Below, piece after piece: positions 33,876 to 40,964 of a DNA stretch of 64,000 nt. The stretch lies in assembly GCA_023436585.1 (NCBI GenBank), contig JAEZIN010000022.1, positions 1 to 64,000 of the forward strand, in the 5' to 3' direction. Under the pieces are notes generated by a model. It was not told the DNA's origin, searched no databases, and worked only from the letters and a program-made list of their open reading frames with translations. A program made the position numbers and the translations under genes. The number at the start of each line of letters is the position of its first letter. Position 1 is the first letter of the stretch. This DNA comes from Bacillota bacterium (GTDB lineage Bacteria; Bacillota; Clostridia; Christensenellales; Aristaeellaceae).

Positions 33876-34559
33876 TCACTTGGATGCCAGTTGCTCCCGG
33901 TAGCGGTTCATCATGTCCTTAAAAAGCTCCGCTGTGGTGGGCGGCGTGTAAGTGATGGCGTTGGCGCCGGCCTCGATGGTGCGGATGATGGATTCCTCCG
34001 TCTTGCCGCCTGTGGCGATGATGGGCACCTCTGGAAACTTGCGGCGGATGGCCCGCACGATATCCGGCGTCTTGCCCGCGCCGGAAACATTCAGTATTTT
34101 CGCACCGGCATCCAGGCGGCTTTGCACATCCTCCTCCTCGCTGACCACGGTGACAACCACGGGAATATCCACCCGTTCGGCCACATAGCGCACCGTTTCA
34201 TTGGTGGCGGGGGCGTTCAATACCACGCCGATGGCGCCGCGGAACTCGGCGTCCTGGGCCAAACGGGTTACGCGCACGCCGGTGGTGGTACCCCCGCCGA
34301 TGCCGCAGAAAACGGGCACGTCGGCCAGGTGCAGGATCGCCTGAGAAATGGCCGGCTGGGGTGTGAATGGATACACGGCGATCACCGCGTCGGCATTGCT
34401 GTTTTTGATAATGGCCGCGTCGGTGGAAAAGATGATGGAGCAGATGCGCTTGCCGAAGATGCGTATGCCCGAAGCCTGCTGGATGCATTCCGGCATAAGG
34501 ATGATATGCTTGCGCAGCCCGCCGTCGATTTGGGGTATGAAGGGAGGGACCTTGTTCAT
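33876..34559 (-). CDS. Ribulose-phosphate-binding-barrel-like protein
   Basis: A 227-residue TIM-barrel protein. GKRICSIIFSTDAAIIKNSN, GVRVTRLAQDAEFRGAIGVV and the C-terminal phosphate-binding style motifs GAKILNVSGAGKTP and IIATGGKTEESI resemble ribulose-phosphate-binding barrels. Relatives are often labelled 'hydrolase' without experimental support. ATG 34559 (minus) has AAAGGAG seven bases upstream. It is divergent from the DAHP synthase attenuator. The reaction is not known. Confidence 0.6.
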   Translation of the reverse strand: MNKVPPFIPQIDGGLRKHIILMPECIQQASGIRIFGKRICSIIFSTDAAIIKNSNADAVIAVYPFTPQPAISQAILHLADVPVFCGIGGGTTTGVRVTRLAQDAEFRGAIGVVLNAPATNETVRYVAERVDIPVVVTVVSEEEDVQSRLDAGAKILNVSGAGKTPDIVRAIRRKFPEVPIIATGGKTEESIIRTIEAGANAITYTPPTTAELFKDMMNRYREQLASK

Positions 34560-34649
34560 ATAGTTCTCTCCTTTGCGCATCATGTATTATGATTATACAT
34601 AAAGTTGGTCAAGGGCGTCAACCAATAGGCATCCATTGGAAAAAAAGGA

Positions 34650-34678
34650 TTGACAAAATTCCGCATCGGGCGTATACT
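34650..34678 (+). promoter_or_regulatory. Consensus promoter of the DAHP synthase attenuator
   Basis: TTGACA (34650-34655), 17 bases, TATACT (34673-34678), about 25 bases before the leader-peptide start. Confidence 0.9.
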
Positions 34679-34702
34679 CCAGCAACAAGGAGGAAGGCTT
34701 TT

Positions 34703-34786
34703 ATGCAGATGCAGCAGGCGTTTTACCGGGGTTACCTGTACGCCAACGGCGGTACGGGCTGTTCCCCTTGTGCCTTTCCTCTTTAA
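34703..34786 (+). CDS. Aromatic amino-acid leader peptide (attenuator)
   Basis: A 27-residue peptide with a strong ribosome site (AAGGAGG). Residues 7-13 are F-Y-R-G-Y-L-Y, four aromatic residues in seven, and two prolines follow near the end. Stalling at the last of these Tyr codons (34739-34741) would leave 34756-34763 free; finishing translation would cover it. This matches ribosome-mediated attenuation by charged tRNA-Phe or tRNA-Tyr. It sits directly before DAHP synthase, the first enzyme of aromatic amino-acid synthesis. No protein function is expected. Confidence 0.82.
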   Translation: MQMQQAFYRGYLYANGGTGCSPCAFPL

Positions 34787-34836
34787 AGCAAGCACAAGAA
34801 TCCAGCGGCCCGGAACAAGATTCCAGGCCGCTTTTT
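34756..34836 (+). terminator. Attenuator terminator and competing antiterminator of aroF
   Basis: Terminator arms AGCGGCC (34804-34810) and GGCCGCT (34826-34832) with an inner GAA/TTC helix and a T-run. GGGCTGTT (34756-34763), inside the leader peptide, can pair with AGCGGCCC (34804-34811) over eight positions including two G-U pairs, blocking the terminator. A pause-type hairpin GTACGCC/GGCGGTAC lies at about 34738-34754. Confidence 0.82.
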
Positions 34837-34871
34837 CTATGTAGTATGGCAGCAAGAAAGGGGTATTTCAA

Positions 34872-35885
34872 ATGATCGTTATCTTGAAACGGGAAGCACA
34901 GCAGGAAAAGGTACAAAGCCTCATCCATGAGATCGAGAACCTGGGCATCCAGATTCACTACAGCGCAGGTACGCAGGCCACCATCCTGGGCCTGATCGGC
35001 GATGTATCCAGGGTGGATGTGAGCCACCTCATGGCCAACGATGTGGTGGAGGATGTCCGCCGCGTCACGGAACCATACAAGGCAGCCAACCGCAGGTTTC
35101 ACCCCCTGGATACGCTGGTTACAGTCGGGGACAGGACCATTGGGGAAGGGCACTTTACCGTAATTGCCGGGCCCTGCTCGGTGGAAAGCGTGCAGCAGCT
35201 TCATTTGGTGGCCGATTCGGTGAAAGCAAGCGGCGCATCCTTTTTACGGGGCGGCGCGTTCAAACCGCGCACATCGCCCTATTCCTTCCAGGGGCTGGAA
35301 AACGAGGGCCTGCGGCTGTTGCTGGAAGCCAGGAAGCAGACCGGGCTGCCCATTGTGACGGAGATTATGGGCGAGGATCAATTGGAAGATTTCGCGGAAG
35401 TGGATGTTTTGCAGGTAGGCGCCAGGAACATGCAGAATTTTAAAATGTTGAAGGCGCTGGGAAGAACCAAAAAGCCGGTGCTTCTAAAACGGGGCCTTTC
35501 TGCTACCATCGAGGAGTTTTTGATGAGCGCGGAGTATATCCTGGCAGGAGGCAACCCCAACGTAATCCTGTGCGAGCGCGGCATACGCACCTTTGAAACC
35601 ATGCTGCGCAACAACCTGGATATATCCGCCGTGCCGCTTTTGAAACGCTACAGCCACCTGCCGGTGATCATCGACCCCAGCCATGCCGCCGGCATCGCCT
35701 GGATGGTGGAGCCGCTGGCCAAGGCTGCCATCGCCGCGGGAGCGGACGGGCTGATGATCGAGGTTCATCCCGATCCCAAGGCCGCTCTGTCGGACGGCGC
35801 GCAGTCGCTGGACTGCGAAGCCTTCCGCAAGGTGATGGAGCAGGTGAAGCGCCGGGCGGAGTTTGAAGGGAAGAAAATAGGCTGA
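34872..35885 (+). CDS. aroF: 3-deoxy-7-phosphoheptulonate (DAHP) synthase
   Basis: DAHP synthase condenses phosphoenolpyruvate and erythrose-4-phosphate in the first step of the shikimate pathway. The 337-residue protein is the Bacillus/Thermotoga AroA(I)-beta type. A small ferredoxin-like regulatory domain (residues 1-70) precedes the KDSA-like barrel with AGPCSVES (about 97-104), FKPRTSPYSFQG, LLKRGLSATIEEF and IDPSHAAG. AAAGGGG precedes the ATG. Expression is probably set by the leader-peptide attenuator just upstream, and activity perhaps by aromatic feedback on the N-terminal domain. Confidence 0.95.
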   Translation: MIVILKREAQQEKVQSLIHEIENLGIQIHYSAGTQATILGLIGDVSRVDVSHLMANDVVEDVRRVTEPYKAANRRFHPLDTLVTVGDRTIGEGHFTVIAGPCSVESVQQLHLVADSVKASGASFLRGGAFKPRTSPYSFQGLENEGLRLLLEARKQTGLPIVTEIMGEDQLEDFAEVDVLQVGARNMQNFKMLKALGRTKKPVLLKRGLSATIEEFLMSAEYILAGGNPNVILCERGIRTFETMLRNNLDISAVPLLKRYSHLPVIIDPSHAAGIAWMVEPLAKAAIAAGADGLMIEVHPDPKAALSDGAQSLDCEAFRKVMEQVKRRAEFEGKKIG

Positions 35886-35923
35886 TTTCGGGCTTCGTGT
35901 CCGTTTTAGAAGGAGAAGGCATT

Positions 35924-36754
35924 ATGGTGGTGCCGGAGACGGCAAAGCTTGTGGCAAGCGCACTGATTGGTGTTCAGGGTGTGCAGGCGGTGGTGCTGGG
36001 CGGTTCGCACTGCACCGGCACCGCCACGGAATTTTCCGATCTGGATATCGGCGTATATTACGGCGAAGGCCTGGATACTTCACGCATGGGCGAACTTTTG
36101 ACCTCCCTGGACGATGCGCACCGGGATAACCTGCTCAACAAGCCAGGCGAATGGGGAAAATGGATCAACGGCGGTGCGTGGCTCACGTTTAATGGCCATA
36201 AGGTGGATATCCTGCTGCGGGAAATGGCACATGTGCAAATGGTCATTGACGATTGCCAGCGGGGCCATGTCACCGTGGACTTTCAGGCAGGCCACCCTTT
36301 CGGCTTTGTGAACGCGATTTACATGGGCGAGGTGAAATATTGCCTTCCGCTGCAGGACCCGCAGCATGTGATGGCGGACTTGAAGCGCCGGGCGGAGCCG
36401 GTTTCGAAAGCCTACCGCGACAAAGCGTCCCAATGGCTTTTGTGGGAGGCGGAGTTTGCTGTAATGACGGGCCGGTCCAGCATAGCCAAGAAGGATATTG
36501 TGTATGCTTCCGGCGCTATGTTTCGGGCCATCCTTTGCTTAACGCAGGCTTTGTTCGCCGCAAACGGGGAAATACTTCTCAATGAAAAAGGGGCATTAAG
36601 GCGCCTTGATCAAGCCCCCTTCTGCCCCGCAGGCTTTGTGCGGGATGTGGAGGCCGCGCTGCAGGGCCTTGACAGGGACAACCTCGTGCCAGGCTTTGAA
36701 ATCCTGGGGGAAAAGTGCGGCCAGATCAAGAAGCTTCTTCAGGGAAATGAGTGA
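35924..36754 (+). CDS. Nucleotidyltransferase-fold protein with DUF4037-like tail
   Basis: A 276-residue protein. The minimal nucleotidyltransferase signature GGSHCTGTATEFSDLDIGVY (about 26-45) carries GGS and DLD, with a possible third carboxylate in KVDILL (about residue 93). The helical C-terminal half (about 150-276) resembles DUF4037-type partners. Such proteins are seen as aminoglycoside adenylyltransferase-like or toxin-antitoxin enzymes, but no substrate can be named. ATG 35924 is eight bases after AAGGAG. It ends three bases before the transglycosylase gene and is likely co-transcribed. Confidence 0.75.
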   Translation: MVVPETAKLVASALIGVQGVQAVVLGGSHCTGTATEFSDLDIGVYYGEGLDTSRMGELLTSLDDAHRDNLLNKPGEWGKWINGGAWLTFNGHKVDILLREMAHVQMVIDDCQRGHVTVDFQAGHPFGFVNAIYMGEVKYCLPLQDPQHVMADLKRRAEPVSKAYRDKASQWLLWEAEFAVMTGRSSIAKKDIVYASGAMFRAILCLTQALFAANGEILLNEKGALRRLDQAPFCPAGFVRDVEAALQGLDRDNLVPGFEILGEKCGQIKKLLQGNE

Positions 36755-36757
36755 AAA

Positions 36758-37858
36758 ATGATGCGAATGGTATTACCCCACGGGGATGTGCAGCTGCCGG
36801 CCTTCTTTCCGGATGGAACGCAGGGCGTGGTGCGCTGTGTCGATTCGGTTGACTTGCTGGGGTGCGGAATCCCCGGGATCGTGATGAACGCCTACCACCT
36901 GCTATCCGCGCCGGGCGTATCCATCTTAAAGGCGGCCGGAGGGCTGCACGGGTTCACCGGTTGGGATAGGCCTATCCTCACCGATTCCGGCGGGTTTCAG
37001 GTGTTTTCTCTCATACAGGAAAACCCCAAATATGGGGTGATCCGTAAGAACGAGATCGTATTCTACCCTGAAAACTCCGACAAGAAGGTCATCTTCACAC
37101 CGGAAAAATGCATCCAGTCCCAGTTTGCCTACGGTTCGGACATTATGATGTGTCTGGATTACTGCACCCGCCCCGACGATACCGATGAGGTAAATGTTAC
37201 GGCGGTGGATATCACCATCGACTGGGCACAGCGGTGCAAGGAGGAGTACCTTCGCCAGATAAAGGCCAGAAAGCTGAACGAGGATAAAAAACCGAAGCTG
37301 TTTGCCATCATACAGGGTGGAGGCAGCAAAGAGCTGCGGAAAAAATGCGCCGACGCGCTCAAAGAGATCGGGTTTGATGGCTACGGTTACGGCGGCTGGC
37401 CGCTGGACAAGGACGGGCGCCTGGTGGAGGACATATTGCGCTGCACGGCGGAGCTGATGCCTGTTGCAACGCCCCGGTATGCCATGGGCGTGGGCAAGCC
37501 GGAGGGGATTGTAGCCTGCCATGATATGGGCTATAACCTGTTTGACTGTGTCATACCCACCAGGGAGGCCAGGCACAACAGGCTGTACGTTTTCAAGGCG
37601 GATTCGGAGCAGAGTATTGACGTCCGTTCGCCGGGCTTTTATCAATACCACTACATCATGGACGACAAGCATATGAAGGATACGCGGCCGGTGTCGGAGG
37701 CCTGCGACTGCCACCTGTGCAAAAACTACTCCAGGGCTTATTTGCGGCACCTGTACAAGGTGGGGGATACCTTGGGCTACCGGCTGGCCACCATACATAA
37801 CCTGCGGTTTTATACGATGCTGATGGAAAAGCTGAGGGCGCAGGGCCATGGAGCGTGA
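36758..37858 (+). CDS. tgt: tRNA-guanine transglycosylase, variant specificity (putative queuine-type)
   Basis: A 366-residue TGT-family enzyme, which exchanges guanine at position 34 of GUN-anticodon tRNAs for a 7-deazaguanine. Seen: DSGGFQ (76-81, general acid Asp76), nucleophile Asp263 in FDCVIPTR, and the zinc site Cys316, Cys318, Cys321 with His347. Where bacterial preQ1-type enzymes have GLAVGE, this one has YGGWPLD (211-217). This is the substrate-recognition loop, so base choice may differ, for example queuine salvage as described for Clostridioides difficile TGT. Two adjacent ATGs mark the start. Its end overlaps the methyltransferase by 11 bases. Queuosine synthesis genes are absent here. 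Confidence 0.82.
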   Translation: MMRMVLPHGDVQLPAFFPDGTQGVVRCVDSVDLLGCGIPGIVMNAYHLLSAPGVSILKAAGGLHGFTGWDRPILTDSGGFQVFSLIQENPKYGVIRKNEIVFYPENSDKKVIFTPEKCIQSQFAYGSDIMMCLDYCTRPDDTDEVNVTAVDITIDWAQRCKEEYLRQIKARKLNEDKKPKLFAIIQGGGSKELRKKCADALKEIGFDGYGYGGWPLDKDGRLVEDILRCTAELMPVATPRYAMGVGKPEGIVACHDMGYNLFDCVIPTREARHNRLYVFKADSEQSIDVRSPGFYQYHYIMDDKHMKDTRPVSEACDCHLCKNYSRAYLRHLYKVGDTLGYRLATIHNLRFYTMLMEKLRAQGHGA

Positions 37859-38648
37859 GGCGGCGGAACTGGCGGAGTATATCAAGAGCTCCTCGAAATA
37901 TGCGCATATTTCCCAGGAGACGGTGAAGCGCATTTGCCTGGAGTACCTGCCAAGGTACAAAAGCCGGAAGGATGTCATAAAGGCGGTTAAGACGCAGCTT
38001 CATATCATCCACGGCGCTTTCTTCCCTGATAAATGCCATAACAAGGCACTGGAGTGGATCAGGGACAGCCGGCTTAACGACCGTGAGCTAAGTATGAAGC
38101 TGATGGAACTGCATCCCTCCACCAAGGAGAGGCTGCCGTCCATCCAGGCGTTTTACAGCCTTCTTTCACCCTATATAAAGGAAGCCAAAACAGTATTGGA
38201 TATCGGGTGCGGTTTTCATCCCCTGGCGTTTCCGTTCATGGATTTGCCGGCCGACGTGCTGTACCGCGCGGGGGATATCGACCATGGAACGGTGACGGTG
38301 GTGCAGGAATTTCTTCAAAGGCTTCAAGTTACATGCGATGTCCGCATCCTGGACGCGGCACAAAGCATGCCGGAAGGCGGAGCGGATGTTGCCTTTTTGT
38401 TCAAGCTTGTTCCCGTATTGGAGCAGCAGGGGAAGGGGCAGGCTTACCGGCTGCTGAAAAGCCTGCGGGCCAAGGTGATTGTGGTAACCTTTCCCATTCG
38501 GAGCCTGTCCGGCAGGGAAAAGGATATGGAACAGTTTTATGGCGGTCAGTTCGAGCAAAACATGCCGGCGGAGCTTACAATCCTTAAGAAGGAGACCGTA
38601 GGATCGGAGCTTGTTTATATCGTTGCCCCGAAGCAAGGCAATGCTTGA
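37848..38648 (+). CDS. ArmA/Rmt-like 16S rRNA (guanine(1405)-N(7))-methyltransferase
   Basis: A 266-residue SAM-dependent methyltransferase of the FmrO/ArmA/Rmt superfamily. These enzymes methylate N7 of G1405 in helix 44 of 16S rRNA and block 4,6-disubstituted deoxystreptamine aminoglycosides. Signature blocks in order: SSKYAHIS (14-21), LHIIHGAFF (51-59), HPSTKERL (89-96, ArmA HSSTNERV), VLDIGCGFHPLAFPFM (116-131, ArmA LDFGCGFNPLALP), GDIDHG (142-147), DVAFLFKLVPVLEQQ (180-194) and FPIRSLSGREKDMEQFY (215-231, ArmA FPVKSLSGRKKG). All main family motifs are intact. It starts inside the end of tgt. No mobile element or codon shift is seen, so it looks resident. Activity is untested. Confidence 0.85.
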   Translation: MEREAAELAEYIKSSSKYAHISQETVKRICLEYLPRYKSRKDVIKAVKTQLHIIHGAFFPDKCHNKALEWIRDSRLNDRELSMKLMELHPSTKERLPSIQAFYSLLSPYIKEAKTVLDIGCGFHPLAFPFMDLPADVLYRAGDIDHGTVTVVQEFLQRLQVTCDVRILDAAQSMPEGGADVAFLFKLVPVLEQQGKGQAYRLLKSLRAKVIVVTFPIRSLSGREKDMEQFYGGQFEQNMPAELTILKKETVGSELVYIVAPKQGNA

Positions 38649-38800
38649 CAAAAGATGCCATCTTCCTGCATACTATGCATGATTGGCCTGGCTGAAGCCC
38701 GGCGCCGGTGCTTACGGTTACCCTCGAAACAGATGTGCCATGAAGGGACATGCTTCCAGAAGGGGGCGGAACTTTCATCGCTTTTTTATTTTGGGGAGGA
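38645..38800 (+). promoter_or_regulatory. Promoter and unusual leader of the second ECF S-component gene
   Basis: TTGACA (38645-38650) with CATACT (38669-38674, 18-base spacing) makes a good promoter right at the end of the methyltransferase gene. The roughly 120-base leader to the start codon is G/C-rich and foldable (ATGTGCC against GGGACAT near 38731-38750, and a CTTCC/GGGGG pairing). It ends in a T-rich run (38784-38794). It fits no preQ1-I, -II or other riboswitch consensus I can recognise. Confidence 0.5.
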
Positions 38801-38806
38801 ATGGAA

Positions 38807-39373
38807 ATGAAACGGTTGGAATTGCGACAAATGGTGCTGGCGGCTATTTTATCGGCGCTGGCGGTGGTACTGGCCAGGGTGCTCCACGCCTTGGGCGGCT
38901 GGCAGGCGGGCTCCGTCTTCTTGCCCATGCATATACCTGTTCTGCTGTGCGGCTTTTTGTGCGGCTGGAAATACGGCATGCTGTGCGGCCTGCTTACGCC
39001 CATGATCGCCATGCTGGTATCCGGCATGCCCAATGGAAATACGCTGTTCTCCATGGAGCTGGAGCTGGCAGCCTATGGTGCCGCGGCCGGGGCACTGGCG
39101 GGCATCCGCTGGTTCAAAGCCAGCGAACAGGAAAATGCCATCACAAAGGTTTCACGCGTGGTGTTTTCCCTGGTGCTGGCCATGCTGATTGGCCGCGCGG
39201 TGTATGGCGCTGTGAATGCCGTGATCCTGTCCCGGGGAGACAGCCCTTTCACATTAACGGCATTTGTATCCGGCGCATTTGTCAATGCGCTGCCAGGGAT
39301 ACTGATCCAGCTTATATTGATCCCCACCCTGGTGACACTGGCAAAGAAATGGAAATACCTGAAAGGCGCGTAA
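38807..39373 (+). CDS. ECF transporter S component (candidate queuine/7-deazapurine importer subunit)
   Basis: A 188-residue membrane protein with about six helices. FLPMHIPVLLCGFLCGWKYG and then PMIAMLVSGMPNG with MELELAAYGAAAGAL is the usual pattern of the large ECF_trnsprt S-component family; a shared EcfAA'T module elsewhere would energise it. Position next to a TGT gene suggests a 7-deazapurine such as queuine, as in the QrtT systems of Clostridia. That substrate is an inference. ATG 38807 is six bases after GGGAGGA. Confidence 0.75.
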   Translation: MKRLELRQMVLAAILSALAVVLARVLHALGGWQAGSVFLPMHIPVLLCGFLCGWKYGMLCGLLTPMIAMLVSGMPNGNTLFSMELELAAYGAAAGALAGIRWFKASEQENAITKVSRVVFSLVLAMLIGRAVYGAVNAVILSRGDSPFTLTAFVSGAFVNALPGILIQLILIPTLVTLAKKWKYLKGA

Positions 39374-39377
39374 TGCC

Positions 39378-40439
39378 ATGCGGGACATACTCCTGCTTCA
39401 TGCAAAAAGGTATCCGGCCATGAAGGCGCAGGATGGCGTGAAGCTGTGTTATCAAAGCGAATTCGGCGGCGGGCATATGCTGCCATCCCGGGAGGCTTGT
39501 GAAGAAAGCATCCTGAAGGAGCGGGCGGCGGCCATTTCGCTTTCGCGGGAAAGTGAACTGCTGGAGCCAATCGGCGGAGGTCTTTCACGGCTGCATTTGA
39601 ATGCATGGTGGGACGCAGACGAACTGCGTACGGAGACCATCGCAGGTTTGTTTCTGGCCGCATCTGACAAGAAACGCGGGACACTGCAGGGCTTTTTGGA
39701 GAAAGTCTCCTTATTGCGGGATCTGTGCCGGGAAAGCAAGATGCCCTTTTCACTGGCAGAACTGGAAGTTTATCTGGATGACTATAAAAATTCTGGATAT
39801 CCGCTTTGCCGCCATAGTGAAGCATACCGGCAGGCATATCACCCGGCCTACCGGCTGGCAGGAGCGGAGACGGAAAAATTCCTGCCTCTGCTGCTGGCTT
39901 TGGACCGCAAGCTCAAGGATAAAGCGATGCTCACCATAGCCATTGACGGGCCAAGCGGTGCGGGCAAGAGCTCTCTGGCGGCATGGCTTAAAAGAGTATA
40001 TGGTGACTGTGAAGTTTTCCATATGGATGATTTTTTTCTTCCGCAGGCCCTAAAAACAGAAGACCGGTTGAGAACCCCGGGGAACAATGTGGATTGGGAA
40101 CGGTTTTACGATGAGGTCGTACTTCAGCTGCAAAAGGGGAAACCCTTTTCCTACCGGCCTTACGATTGCGGTGCATGCATCCTGAAAGACCCTGTCATTG
40201 CCACGCCCCGGCGGCTGAATATTGTGGAAGGTGTGTACAGCCACCATCCCGCGCTCAGGGAAGCTTACGATATGTCTCTTTTTCTTTCCATAGGTAAGCA
40301 GGAGCAATCGGAAAGGATTCTTCAAAGAAACGGCGAGCGGATGCATAAACGTTTTATGGAAGAATGGATTCCGCTGGAGGACCTGTATTTTCGTGAAATG
40401 TGCATTGTAGGAAAAGCTGATCTTACGCTGATGGCGTAA
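39378..40439 (+). CDS. P-loop nucleoside/uridine-kinase-like protein with extra N-terminal domain
   Basis: A 353-residue protein. Residues about 185-353 are a uridine-kinase/phosphoribulokinase-type P-loop domain: GPSGAGKSS (191-199), HMDDFFLP (about 214-221), FSYRPYDC and a lid-like QSERILQRNGERMHKRF. Residues 1-180 are an uncharacterised domain beginning RDILLLHAKRYPAMKAQDGV and containing SEFGGGHMLPSREACEESI. The ligand could be a nucleoside or sugar. It follows the ECF gene by four bases, so substrate imported by that system could be phosphorylated here. A terminator follows. Confidence 0.72.
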   Translation: MRDILLLHAKRYPAMKAQDGVKLCYQSEFGGGHMLPSREACEESILKERAAAISLSRESELLEPIGGGLSRLHLNAWWDADELRTETIAGLFLAASDKKRGTLQGFLEKVSLLRDLCRESKMPFSLAELEVYLDDYKNSGYPLCRHSEAYRQAYHPAYRLAGAETEKFLPLLLALDRKLKDKAMLTIAIDGPSGAGKSSLAAWLKRVYGDCEVFHMDDFFLPQALKTEDRLRTPGNNVDWERFYDEVVLQLQKGKPFSYRPYDCGACILKDPVIATPRRLNIVEGVYSHHPALREAYDMSLFLSIGKQEQSERILQRNGERMHKRFMEEWIPLEDLYFREMCIVGKADLTLMA

Positions 40440-40447
40440 AAGAGATA

Positions 40448-40480
40448 CCGCCCGGCGCAAGTAAATGCGCCGGGCGGTTT
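40448..40480. terminator. Bidirectional terminator
   Basis: CCGCCCGGCGCA/TGCGCCGGGCGG, a perfect 12-bp stem between two convergent genes, T-rich downstream on the plus strand. Confidence 0.85.
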
Positions 40481-40481
40481 G

Positions 40482-40802
40482 TTAGTTTTGCGTCTTGATT
40501 TCCTGCCAGACAAGCGGCTGTTTGTAGATTTGGTCCATGCGCTTGTGCACCGCGTCGTACTGGTCATGCCTTGGGGGTTGGGGCGGGGAGTTGAATACGG
40601 GCATCTGCCCAAAGGGGGTGGCGGTGGTCCGCCAATTCGCATTGGGATCGGCCTTGCCGGCGGAGGCGGGCGGGTCTTTGGCGGGTACGGCAGTCATGTA
40701 TGGCAGCAGCTGGCTGTGCAAGGTGAGCCACCGTGTGTTCTGGTCACCCAGCGTCATGGCGGCAAAAGGGGATACCTGGCTAGCGGGCTTTTGAATAGCC
40801 AC
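40482..40802 (-). CDS. Hypothetical Pro/Gln-rich small protein
   Basis: A 106-residue soluble protein with no signal peptide or membrane helix. The middle is Pro-, Asn- and Thr-rich and likely disordered; the C-terminal segment DQYDAVHKRMDQIYKQP looks helical and more conserved-like. GTG 40802 (minus) is chosen because AAGGAGG lies eight bases before it. An ATG at 40820 would place that ribosome site inside the gene. I do not recognise the family. It is divergent from the MATE transporter. Confidence 0.55.
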   Translation of the reverse strand: MAIQKPASQVSPFAAMTLGDQNTRWLTLHSQLLPYMTAVPAKDPPASAGKADPNANWRTTATPFGQMPVFNSPPQPPRHDQYDAVHKRMDQIYKQPLVWQEIKTQN

Positions 40803-40894
40803 GTCAATAACCTCCTTCATGGGTTGGTCTATTTCTACCTATGCCGGTGGCATGGAAAAAGTGAAATGCCAGATCGTTTCTTTTTCGACAAGGG

Positions 40895-40922
40895 TTGCCA
40901 GACGGGCAGTTCGTGCTATAAT
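40895..40922 (+). promoter_or_regulatory. Promoter of the MATE transporter
   Basis: TTGCCA (40895-40900), 16 bases, TATAAT (40917-40922). Confidence 0.75.
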
Positions 40923-40964
40923 AAACACATATTGTTTATGTTATGTTAGAATGGAGTCAGGCCA

